Source of the DNA: Micromonospora tarapacensis
Lineage (GTDB): Bacteria > Actinomycetota > Actinomycetes > Mycobacteriales > Micromonosporaceae
Reading direction: 5' to 3'
Length of the DNA: 64,000 bases
NCBI RefSeq assembly: GCF_019697375.1
Contig: NZ_JAHCDI010000004.1
Coordinates: forward strand, 545,324-609,323
Shown here: one piece after another, positions 56,601-64,000 of the stretch
Layout: the number at the start of each line of letters is the position of its first letter
How positions within the stretch are numbered: position 1 is the stretch's first letter
Made by a program: the position numbers and the translations under genes
Notes under the pieces: generated by a model
Database searches by the model: none
Told to the model about the DNA's origin: nothing
The model's input: only the letters and a program-made list of their open reading frames with translations

Positions 56601-56701
56601 GAAAAAAGCCCGCATTACCTCCCGATCGGGCATCAGTCCGCCAGCCGGCGGTGATCCGGGCGAAAGCGGTTGACCAGGGAAAACCCCGACTCGCGAGGGC
56701 A

Positions 56702-56766
56702 GACAGGGGCGGGCCCCCGCCCGGGTGCGACGTCTCGTCGCTACCCGGTAGGGAGCCCGCCCTGTG
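56702..56766 (-). terminator. Terminator-like hairpin of aminopeptidase P gene
   Basis: ACAGGGGCGGGCCCCC (56702-56717) can pair imperfectly with GGGAGCCCGCCCTGT (56752-56766), 17 bases after the stop codon. The region 56600-56700 holds nothing else recognisable. Confidence 0.5.
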
Positions 56767-56782
56767 TGTCGGTGCTGCCGGC

Positions 56783-58264
56783 TCAGCCCGGCAGTCGCGG
56801 CCCCGCCTCGCGCTGCTCGGCCAGCCAGGTCTCCACCTCGTCCGCCCGGCGCGGCAGGCCCGCCGACAGGTTCACCGCGCCGGAGGTGGTGACCAGGACG
56901 TCGTCCTCGATCCGGATGCCGATGCCGCGTAGTTCCTCGGGGACCAGCTCGTCCTCCGGCTGGAAGTACAGCCCCGGCTCGACGGTGAGCACGTACCCCT
57001 CGCCGAGGGTGCCATCGCGGTACATCTCCTTGCGGGCGTTCGAGCAGTCGTGCACGTCGATGCCGAGCATGTGCCCGAAGCCGTGCAGCGTCCACCGCCG
57101 GTAGACCGTCGAGGAGTCGTCCATCGCCTCGTCCACGCTCACCGGCAGCAGACCCAGGTCGGCCAGCCCCTCGGCGAGCACCCGCATGCAGGTCAGATGG
57201 ACGTCGCGGAACTTCACCCCCGGCCGCACGGCGTCGATGCCGGCCTGCTGTGAGGCGTACACGATGTCGTAGACCTGGCGTTGCAGCGGGGTGAACCGTC
57301 CGTCGACCGGCAGCACCCGCGTCACGTCCGCGGTGTAGAGGTGGTGCCCCTCCACGCCCATGTCCATCAGCAGCAGCTCACCCGGCCGGGTGACGCCGTG
57401 GTTGTGCACCCAGTGCAGGATCGTGGCGTGCTCGCCGGCACCGACGATCGAGCCGTAGCCGACGTCGTTGCCGTCGTGCCGGGCGCGCAACGCGAAAATC
57501 CCCTCCAGCAGCCGCTCCGAGACGCCCCGGTCGGCCGGCAGCGCCCGGGCCACGTCCTCGAAACCGCGCACCGTGGCGTCCACCGCGTCCTGGAGCTGGG
57601 CGATCTCCCACTCGTCCTTGACCAGCTTCAGCTCCGCCACGGCGATCGCCAGCTCCCGGTCGCGGGCCGGCTGACCCTCGTCGCGCGGACCGTCCCAGGG
57701 CCGCACGGCGGCGTCCACCCGGGCGTCGAACCCGCGCAGCACCCGGGTACGCGCGGGCGCTAGCTCGGCCAGTGTCGCCTCCAGCTCGGTCAGGTCGGCG
57801 GTGGGCAGGCCCAGCTCGGTCGACTTCTCCGGCAGCGTGTGCCGCCGCCCCACCCACAGCTCGCCGTGCCGGCTGCGGAAGAACTCGTCGGTCTGCCGCG
57901 ACGAGCGGGGCCGCACGTAGAGGGTGGCGTCGTGGCCGGAACCGGTGGGCCGCAGCACCAGGACGCCGTCCGGGTCGTGATCGCCGGTGAGGTACGCGAA
58001 GTCGCTGCCCGGCCGGAACCGGTACTCCGTGTCGTTGGCGCGCACCTTCTCCCCGCCGGTCGGGATCACCAGCGTCTCGCCGGGGAACGCGGCCGAGAGG
58101 GCGGCCCGGCGCTTGGCGTAGTTCGGCACCTCAGGTCGCGGGACGACCGGCAGCGTGGCGTCCCGCCACCCCTGCCGCATGAACGACAGGAACGCCGGTG
58201 GGAAGTCCGGGTCGTGCGACTCCGTGCCGTCGGTCGGCTCGCCGTCGGTGCGTTCCTCGGTCAT
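56783..58264 (-). CDS. pepP: Xaa-Pro aminopeptidase (aminopeptidase P, M24B)
   Basis: Cytosolic dinuclear metallopeptidase of 493 residues that removes an N-terminal residue preceding proline. The N-terminal creatinase-like domain (about 40-190) includes RPGSDFAYLTGDHDPDGVLV. The catalytic pita-bread domain carries the metal ligands in LLLMDMGVEGHHLYTADVTR (two Asp), HGFGHMLGIDVHD (His), LTVEPGLYF (Glu) and GIRIEDDVLV (Glu). The ATG at 58264 follows AAGGGAG. It is divergent from asnB with 133 bases between. Confidence 0.95.
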   Translation of the reverse strand: MTEERTDGEPTDGTESHDPDFPPAFLSFMRQGWRDATLPVVPRPEVPNYAKRRAALSAAFPGETLVIPTGGEKVRANDTEYRFRPGSDFAYLTGDHDPDGVLVLRPTGSGHDATLYVRPRSSRQTDEFFRSRHGELWVGRRHTLPEKSTELGLPTADLTELEATLAELAPARTRVLRGFDARVDAAVRPWDGPRDEGQPARDRELAIAVAELKLVKDEWEIAQLQDAVDATVRGFEDVARALPADRGVSERLLEGIFALRARHDGNDVGYGSIVGAGEHATILHWVHNHGVTRPGELLLMDMGVEGHHLYTADVTRVLPVDGRFTPLQRQVYDIVYASQQAGIDAVRPGVKFRDVHLTCMRVLAEGLADLGLLPVSVDEAMDDSSTVYRRWTLHGFGHMLGIDVHDCSNARKEMYRDGTLGEGYVLTVEPGLYFQPEDELVPEELRGIGIRIEDDVLVTTSGAVNLSAGLPRRADEVETWLAEQREAGPRLPG

Positions 58265-58397
58265 GCCCCGCTCCCTTCGCCTCGTTGCTGGTCCGACGGT
58301 ACCGCGAAATCGCTTCTGACCCGAGCGGGTGGTTGCCCGCCCGGTGAGGCCGGCAGTGCCGCGCCGTCCGATCCGAACGCGTGGAAAGATGACGACC

Positions 58398-60359
58398 ATG
58401 TGCGGACTCCTGGCTTTCTTCAGTGCGCGCGGCGACGCCGCCGCCCACCGCGACAACATCGCCAGGGCGTTGGAATGCCTGCACCACCGTGGCCCGGACG
58501 AGACCGGTGTCGAGGTGGTCGGGGACGCCTCCGGCCGGTACGCGGACGGGGTGTTCGCCCACAAGCGGCTGGCGATCATCGACGTGGCGCTCAGCCACGA
58601 ACCGCTGTCCTACGCCGACGGGCGTTACCTGCTGACCTTCAACGGCGAGATCTACAACTACATCGAGCTGCGCGAGGAGCTGATCCGCGAGCACGGGGCC
58701 AGGTTCGCCACCAACGGCGACGGCGAGGTGATCGTCGCCGGCTACCACCACTGGGGCGAGCAGGTCCTCACCCGGCTGCGCGGCATGTTCGCCTTCGTCA
58801 TCTGGGACCGGCAGGAGCGCCGTGCGTTCGGCGCCCGCGACTACTACGGCATCAAGCCGCTGCACTACCTGGAGACCACCGACGGGCTCTACCTCGCCTC
58901 GGAGAAGAAGGCCCTGCTGCCCTTCGCGCAGTCCGCGTACGCCGGTGACGCCGGGGTCGACCCGGCGAACCTCAGCCACTACCTGACCCTGCAGTACGTC
59001 CCCGAGCCGGGCACCCTGCACAAGGGGATCAACCGGATCGGCTCGGGTGAGTACCTCACCTGGACGCCGGGTGGGCGGATCGAGGCGCGGCGCTGGTACC
59101 GCCCGGTGTTCCGGCCGGCTCCGGTCTCCGACGAGCAGAAGCTCTACCACGAGATCCGGGAGACGCTGCGCGAGAGCGTACGCATGCACATGCGCTCCGA
59201 CGTGCCGGTCGGCTCGTTCCTGTCCAGCGGGATCGACTCCACCGCGGTGGTCGCGCTGGCCCGGGAGTTCAACCCGAACATCCTCACCTTCACCGTCGGC
59301 TACGACGTGCCGGGCTACTCGGAGATCGACGTCGCCCAGGACTCGGCCCGGCACCTCGACGTGACCACCATCCCGACCAAGATCGGTCCGCAGGACATGA
59401 TCGAGGCGCTGCCGAAGATCGTCTGGCACCTGGACGACCCGGTCGCCGACCCGGCGCTGGTGCCGCTCTACTTCGTCGCCAAGAAGGCCGCCGAGCACGT
59501 CACCGTGGTGCTCTCCGGTGAGGGCGCCGACGAGTTCTTCGGCGGGTACACGATCTACCGTGAGCCGCTGTCGTTGAGCGGGGTGAACGGGCTGCCCGAC
59601 GGGGTGCAGAAGGGCCTGCGGGCGGTGTCCAAGGCGATCCCGCAGGGGGTCAAGGGCAAGAGCTTCCTGGAGCGCGGTACCACGCCGATCGAGGAGCGCT
59701 ACTACGGCAACGCGCGGATGTTCACCGAGGAGGAGAAGCAGCATCTGCTGCGCCGCTACGACCCGTCGGTGCGCTACACCGACGTGACTGCGCCGATCTA
59801 CGCCGAGTGCACCGAGCTGGACGACGTCACCAAGATGCAGTACGTCGACCTCTACACCTGGCTGCGTGGGGACATCCTGGTCAAGGCCGACCGGATCTCG
59901 ATGGCCCACTCGCTGGAGGTGCGGGTGCCGTTCCTCGACCGCGACGTGTTCGAGGTGGCGGCGAAGATCCCGGTCGAGCTGAGGCTGCCGCCGCGCTCCG
60001 ACGCCACCAAGTACGCCATGCGCCAGGCGTTGCAGGGCGTGGTGCCGCCGGCCATCGTCAACCGCAAGAAGCTGGGCTTCCCGACCCCGACCCGGGTCTG
60101 GCTGCGCGGCGAGATGTACGAGTGGGCCCGGCACGTGCTGACCACCTCCGGCGCGGGCGACCTGCTCGACCTGTCGTACGCGCTGCGACTGCTGGAGGAG
60201 CACAAGCGGGAGGAGTTCGACCACTCCCGCAAGGTGTGGACAGTGCTGATCTTCTGCATCTGGCACGCGATCTTCGTCGCGAAGACGCTGGACCCGGGCA
60301 TCCAGCGCAACCAGTCGGCCCTGCTCACCAAGCCCGTCGTCGGCTCGATGGTGCGCTGA
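58398..60359 (+). CDS. asnB: Asparagine synthetase (glutamine-hydrolysing)
   Basis: 653-residue cytosolic amidotransferase. The start is fixed at ATG 58398 because the catalytic cysteine must follow the initiator: MCGLLAFF. The class II glutaminase domain (1-210) has FNGEIYNYIELREEL and GYYGIKP-type sequence DYYGIKPLHYLE. The synthetase domain has the PP-loop FLSSGIDSTAVVALA and VVLSGEGADEFFGGYTIY. The size is larger than E. coli AsnB and typical of the actinobacterial form involved in asparagine supply or cell-wall amidation. An in-frame ATG at 58389 is rejected for the cysteine reason. Confidence 0.95.
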   Translation: MCGLLAFFSARGDAAAHRDNIARALECLHHRGPDETGVEVVGDASGRYADGVFAHKRLAIIDVALSHEPLSYADGRYLLTFNGEIYNYIELREELIREHGARFATNGDGEVIVAGYHHWGEQVLTRLRGMFAFVIWDRQERRAFGARDYYGIKPLHYLETTDGLYLASEKKALLPFAQSAYAGDAGVDPANLSHYLTLQYVPEPGTLHKGINRIGSGEYLTWTPGGRIEARRWYRPVFRPAPVSDEQKLYHEIRETLRESVRMHMRSDVPVGSFLSSGIDSTAVVALAREFNPNILTFTVGYDVPGYSEIDVAQDSARHLDVTTIPTKIGPQDMIEALPKIVWHLDDPVADPALVPLYFVAKKAAEHVTVVLSGEGADEFFGGYTIYREPLSLSGVNGLPDGVQKGLRAVSKAIPQGVKGKSFLERGTTPIEERYYGNARMFTEEEKQHLLRRYDPSVRYTDVTAPIYAECTELDDVTKMQYVDLYTWLRGDILVKADRISMAHSLEVRVPFLDRDVFEVAAKIPVELRLPPRSDATKYAMRQALQGVVPPAIVNRKKLGFPTPTRVWLRGEMYEWARHVLTTSGAGDLLDLSYALRLLEEHKREEFDHSRKVWTVLIFCIWHAIFVAKTLDPGIQRNQSALLTKPVVGSMVR

Positions 60360-60370
60360 ACCGCGAGGAA

Positions 60371-60408
60371 GGGCCCCCTGCCGACGCCAGGCGTGCGGCA
60401 GGGGGCCC
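60371..60408. terminator. Bidirectional terminator, asnB / LPMO
   Basis: GGGCCCCCTGCCG (60371-60383) pairs perfectly with CGGCAGGGGGCCC (60396-60408) around a 12-base loop, between convergent genes. Confidence 0.8.
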
Positions 60409-60428
60409 CTCTCGATGCCCGAGGGCGG

Positions 60429-61556
60429 TCAGCGGCGGGCGCAGCTGACCGTGGGCAGGCCGTTCGTGCCGGTGGTGCTGGCGAGGAAGCCGAACGTCGT
60501 GCTGGCTTCGACGCCGACGGTGCCGTTGTACGAGGCGTTCGTGACCGTCACCGACGATCCGGACGTGGTCTGGGTCGCGTTCCAGATCTGGCTGATCTGT
60601 TGACCGTTCGGCCAGGTCCAGCTCGCCGTCCAGCCGTTGAACGGCGTACTGCCGTGGTTCATGATCTCGACTTCGCCCTGGAAGCCGCCGGACCAGGCGT
60701 TGTTGATCCGGTAGACGGCCATGCAGTCACCGCTGTTCCCCGGCGGCGTGGTCGTCGGCGGAGTCGTGGTCGGCGGGGTGGTGGTCGGCGGAGTCGTCGT
60801 GGGCGGGGTGGTGGTCGGCGGAGTCGTGGTCGGCGGGGTGGTGTTGCCCGAGCCGATGCCGGTCACCTCGCCGTTGCCACCGTCGAAGGTGACGTCGGAG
60901 CAGCCGAAGAAGTTCTCCTGGCTGTCCGAGCGGACCCACCGGGAGTAGATGATGTGCCGGCCGCTCTTGTTCGACGGCAGGGTGCCGTTGAAGTAGTAGT
61001 GGCCGTCGTTGGTGCCGACCGCGCCGCGCTGCGGCGGGTTGGTCACCGTCAGGAACGGCTGTGCCTCCAGGTCGCTCCAGGCCAGCGCCCGGGTCGGGCT
61101 CCAACTGTCCCGGGTCACGTAGAAGTACCAGGTGCCCGGGTGGTGGGCCCAGTTGCTGTACCGGAACTCCATCGTCCGGCCGGCCGTGAGGTGGGTCAGC
61201 GGCCAGTCGTTGCGGGCCAGGTCGTAACCGCGGAAGCCGGTGGCGCCACCGCTGCACAGCTGGCCGTCGGGGATGAAGCCGGTGGTCCGGCCGCCGGCGT
61301 CCGAGCGCAGCACGCTGAACCAGTTGTAGAGCGAGTTGGTGCCGCTCTGGGCGACGGCGGCGGCGCAGGCCGGGTTCTGCGGCCGGATCTCGCCGGTGGG
61401 GGAGAGGCCGTCCTTCCAGCAGAGGAAGGTGCGGGCACCCGGCGTCATCGCCGCGCCGTGCGCGGCGGCCGGGTCGGGGTTCGCGGTCAACGCGACCGCG
61501 CCTGCGACAAGGGTGAGGGCCGCGGTGAGCAGCGCGGCCAGACGAGGACGGTGCAC
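60429..61556 (-). CDS. Secreted lytic polysaccharide monooxygenase (AA10) with CBM2
   Basis: Copper mono-oxygenase that cleaves crystalline cellulose or chitin. 375 residues: signal peptide (1-32), then mature His33 (AAAHGAAMTPGART), the first copper ligand. The second ligand is in NWAHHPGTWYFYVT. The AA10 core ends about residue 228 (ENFFGCSDVTFDGG). A Thr-Pro repeat linker follows, then a C-terminal CBM2 (CMAVYRINNAWSGGFQGEVE, TWPNGQQISQIWNA, PTVSCARR). The GTG at 61556 follows GGAGAA. A hairpin lies just upstream in the leader. Confidence 0.95.
   Translation of the reverse strand: MHRPRLAALLTAALTLVAGAVALTANPDPAAAHGAAMTPGARTFLCWKDGLSPTGEIRPQNPACAAAVAQSGTNSLYNWFSVLRSDAGGRTTGFIPDGQLCSGGATGFRGYDLARNDWPLTHLTAGRTMEFRYSNWAHHPGTWYFYVTRDSWSPTRALAWSDLEAQPFLTVTNPPQRGAVGTNDGHYYFNGTLPSNKSGRHIIYSRWVRSDSQENFFGCSDVTFDGGNGEVTGIGSGNTTPPTTTPPTTTPPTTTPPTTTPPTTTPPTTTPPGNSGDCMAVYRINNAWSGGFQGEVEIMNHGSTPFNGWTASWTWPNGQQISQIWNATQTTSGSSVTVTNASYNGTVGVEASTTFGFLASTTGTNGLPTVSCARR
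60742..60846 (-). repeat. Tandem repeat encoding the Thr-Pro linker of the LPMO
   Basis: Seven 15-base units (for example GGCGGAGTCGTGGTC), arranged partly as 30-base pairs, encode the TTPPT repeats. This is a coding microsatellite-like linker, open to length variation in steps of five residues. Confidence 0.85.
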
Positions 61557-61953
61557 GGGTTCTCCTGACTCGCGGGGCACATCGTGTGGGTGTGCCCCGC
61601 CGGAACGCGCGGGGTGGCGGGAAGGGCCGCCCCGCTGCTGCGGGCGGATGCGACGATGCGGCGACCTACGGACGGGGACGGCCCGACCGACCTGGTGCGC
61701 CAGCGGTCTGACGACGACGCGTGTATGCCCTCGCGTGCGATGAACCCGGCACCGGCGACGCGCAGCCCCGCGCCACCCGGCACCCCCATCCCAGCACGCC
61801 GGGCGCCTCGGCGCAATAGCCGTCTCTCGATACGTCCGGGTGGCCCCGGCGGCGCGGCGGCGGTGGCCGGCAAATACCGTGGCTTCCGCGCCCCGGCACG
61901 CGACCCCTGTGCCAGCCTGGGCACCACGGACGGCCGACGAAGGGACCTGAGGA
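61557..61953. promoter_or_regulatory. Divergent LPMO / PfkB intergenic region with leader hairpin
   Basis: 397 bases without a supported gene. GCGGGGCAC (61572-61580) and GTGCCCCGC (61592-61600) form a perfect nine-base stem close to the LPMO ribosome site (61561-61565) and could affect its translation. A TACCGT -10-like word at 61875-61880 may serve the sugar kinase gene. Nothing else is recognised. Confidence 0.4.
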
Positions 61954-62887
61954 ATGGGATACGCGGTGGTGCTCGGCGAGGCGCTCGTCGACCTGCTGGA
62001 CACCGAGTGCGCCGGTGCACCGGTCTATCGGCAGGCCATCGGCGGTGGCCCGCTGAACGTCGCCGTCGGGATCGCCCGGCTCGGCGGCGCGGTGCAGTTC
62101 GCCGGGTCGTTCGGCGACGACGTGCTCGCCGGCCGGATCCGCGACTTCCTCACCGCCGAGCGGGTGGGGCTGGACGGGGCGATCACCGCGGCCGTGCCGA
62201 CCACGCTCGCCGTGGCCACCTTCTCCGGCGCGGAGCCGGACTTCCGTTTCTACGGCGACCCGCCCTCCTACGCGCTGCTCACCCCCGACCACGTCGACGT
62301 CGCGTTGGTCGAGGGCGCCGACGTGCTCTACTGCGGCTCGATCGTGCTGCTGGCACCGGCGACGCTGGCTGCCGCCCGGCGGGCCTGGTCGTCGACGGGC
62401 GGGCTGCGGGTGTTCGATCCCAACGTCCGCCCCCGGCTGCTGGACGGCCCGGGGCGCTGGCCGGGCTGCGCGAGGTGGTCGCCGAGTTCGCCGCCGGGGC
62501 GCACCTGGTCAAGCTCAGCACCGCCGACGCGGAACTGCTCTACCCGGGCGAACCGGTCGAGTCGGTGGCGGCGTACCTGCGCGAACTGGGCGCGGCCACC
62601 GTCGTGGTCACCCTGGGGCGGCCGGTGCGGTGGTCGCCGCCGCCGGCGCCGATCCGGTACGCGTACCGGCCCCGAAGGTCGACGCGGTCGACGCCACCGG
62701 CGCGGGCGACTCGGTGATGGCCGCCCTCGTCGCCGACCTGCTGACCGGCGGTGAGCCGGTCGAACCGGCCGGCTGGCACGAGCGGGTCGCCTTCGCGCTG
62801 CGGGTGGCCGGGCTGGTCTGCGAGCGGCCCGGCGGGGCGGTCGCCATGCCCACCCGCGCCGAGGTACGCCAGCGGTTCGGCGGCTGA
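61954..62887 (+). pseudogene. PfkB-family sugar kinase, two frameshifts (probable sequencing indels)
   Basis: Ribokinase-fold kinase of about 311 residues after correction, probably a fructokinase. The N-terminus VVLGEALVDLLD and the substrate segment IGGGPLNVAVGIARLGG, with GSFGDDVLAGRIRDFL, are typical of PfkB motif 1. The C-terminal motif 2, VDATGAGDSVMAALVADLL, contains the catalytic Asp. The frame shifts at GGGG 62451-62454 and GGGG 62615-62618, each one base short; the total length fits two deletions. An AAGGGACCTGAGGA sequence precedes the ATG. Confidence 0.85.
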
Positions 62888-63002
62888 CGGCCCGGTCCCG
62901 CCGGTCGTTGCGCCAGCGGGTCTGGTGCTCCGGCCCGGGAGTCCGGGTCGACCGGCTCGGCCGCGTCAGCGCCCGATGGTTGCGCTCGTCGTCGGCAGCC
63001 GG

Positions 63003-63832
63003 TCAGGCGGCGCCGTCGAGTTCGGCGTAGCCGCGGCGGGCGGCGACCAGGGCGGGCCGGGCCGGGAACGGGGCGTCGGCGGCGACCCGCTCCGGCGGGG
63101 CACCCCGGTGTGCCCGGCCCGGATCAGCCAGGCCAGTTCCACGAGTTGGGCGTGCTGTGCCCGGACGAACTCCGCGTCGACCGGTTCGCCGTGCCCGGGC
63201 ACCACCACCGTGGCCGGTGAGGTCGACCGCAGCAGCTCCGCCAGCGCGTCGGGCCACCGCAGCGGGTAGGAGTCCTCGAACGCCGGGGGCCCGGCCTGCT
63301 CGACCAGGTCACCGGCGACCATCAGGTCGGCGTCGGGCACCTGCACCACCAGGTCGGCGTCGGTGTGGCCCCGGCCGGGGTGGCGCAGCACCACTCGCCG
63401 GCCACCGATGTCGAGGGTGGCCTCGGTGCGCACGGTGTGGGTGGGCGCCAGCAGCGCGGTGTCGGCCAGCTGGGCGGCGAGTTCCGGATGCCCGCCCTGT
63501 AGTTCCGCGTACGCCTCCCGGCGCAGCCGGTCCGCCTCGTCGCGCATCGCCGCCGCGGCCAGCTCGTGCGCCCAGACCGGCCGCGGCGGGTCGGCGGCGA
63601 GCGTGGCGTTGCCGAAGCAGTGGTCGAAGTGGTGGTGGGTGTTCACCAAGGTCAACGGGTCGGTGGTGACCGCACGCACGGCGGTGGCCAGCTCGACCGC
63701 CTGCCCGGCGGTGGAGAGCGTGTCGACCAGCAGCGCCGCACCGTCACCGAGCACCAGCGTGACGTTGACCGCGAGCAACGGCTCACGCAGCACGAGCACC
63801 CGGTCGGCGACCTCGACGAAGCGGCCGGTCAT
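63003..63832 (-). pseudogene. MBL-fold metallo-hydrolase, one frameshift near the 3' end (probable sequencing indel)
   Basis: Metallo-beta-lactamase-fold hydrolase of about 276 residues. The zinc motif is LVNTHHHFDHCFGN; further ligands are in HPGRGHTDADLVVQV, VAGDLVE and VVPGHGEP. The C-terminal ~35 residues (PERVAADAPFPARPAL, then RGYAELDGAA) are reached only after one base is restored at 63092-63096; read literally, the frame runs on to 62966. The start overlaps the stop of the upstream thioesterase gene (ATGA). The substrate is unknown. Confidence 0.85.
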
Positions 63833-64000
63833 GACGGCTGGCTGGCGCGTTCGACGAATCGGTGCCGGTCGACCAGAACCCGCTCCACCCGCCCCTCGGC
63901 CACGGTCTGCCCACCCTCGGTGACGGTGATCTCGAACACCAGCCGGCGCCGGTCGACCGTGGTCAGCCGCGCCCGGGCGGTCACCGTCCGGCCCACCGGG
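63829..64000 (-). CDS. Hotdog-fold thioesterase-like protein, C-terminal fragment (cut by window edge)
   Basis: The last 57 codons of a gene continuing beyond the window. The visible part, PVGRTVTARARLTTVDRRRL followed by VFEITVTEGGQTVAEGRVER, is typical of the C-terminal strands of fluoroacetyl-CoA-thioesterase-like hotdog proteins. It is translationally coupled to the MBL hydrolase, so the two may act on related thioester substrates. The active-site half is not in the window. Confidence 0.7.
   Translation of the reverse strand, partial: PVGRTVTARARLTTVDRRRLVFEITVTEGGQTVAEGRVERVLVDRHRFVERASQPS

Noticed and set aside
60742..60846. Regular short repeats that could suggest a CRISPR array
   Set aside because: Units are contiguous, in frame, and encode the Thr-Pro linker between the LPMO and CBM2 domains; there are no spacers.

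Overview
This window is high-GC (roughly 73%) actinobacterial chromosome, most likely Micromonospora or a close relative in the Micromonosporaceae. The signs are GTG/TTG starts, frequent leaderless genes, a conservon (cvnABCD), an actinobacterial VLRF1-type release factor, and a P450 plus two-terpene-synthase operon of the type described in Salinispora. No rRNA, tRNA, insertion sequence, phage gene or CRISPR array was seen.

Region 1 (1-17 kb) is a conserved housekeeping block: tal and tkt (pentose phosphate pathway), ctaB and ctaA (heme O/A synthesis) flanking a small protein and an ATP-grasp enzyme, then a complete SUF operon (sufR-B-D-Rieske-C-S-U-T), a LysE exporter, acVLRF1, a damaged zinc metallopeptidase and an ABC-F ATPase. 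From memory, the order tal-tkt-ctaB ... sufRBDCSUT ... enoyl-CoA hydratase / ABC-F ... acnR-acn is also that of the Mycobacterium tuberculosis Rv1448c-Rv1475c region. This makes it possible to see what has been inserted here.

Region 2 (17-39 kb) mixes that backbone with accessory genes. A three-gene module (a membrane protein with a Gly/Cys tail, an MNIO/DUF692 enzyme and a small partner) looks like a protein-tail modification system. AcnR (24.1 kb) and aconitase (35.5-38.4 kb), normally adjacent, are separated by about 10.8 kb holding a HAD hydrolase, a RIO kinase, a diterpenoid operon (P450, class I and class II cyclases) and a conservon. Both acnR and acn still carry the same near-palindrome upstream.

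Region 3 (39-64 kb) is mostly secreted or surface functions: a C39-like peptidase, a beta-helix protein, two tandem membrane-anchored CBM2-like proteins, a very large dual-catalytic amylase-pullulanase with a MalR-like operator, three tandem paralogous beta-helix surface proteins sharing an unusual conserved leader, an AA10 LPMO with CBM2, aminopeptidase P, asparagine synthetase, a PfkB sugar kinase and an MBL hydrolase overlapping a thioesterase.

A caution applies to the whole window. Twelve genes are interrupted. Eleven of them carry 18 single-base frameshifts in total, almost all one missing base in a short G or C run, while the protein similarity continues in the next frame. I read these mostly as sequencing indels, so genes marked pseudogene for this reason are probably intact in the organism. 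The exception is the metallopeptidase at 14.5-15.1 kb, which lacks a whole internal segment.
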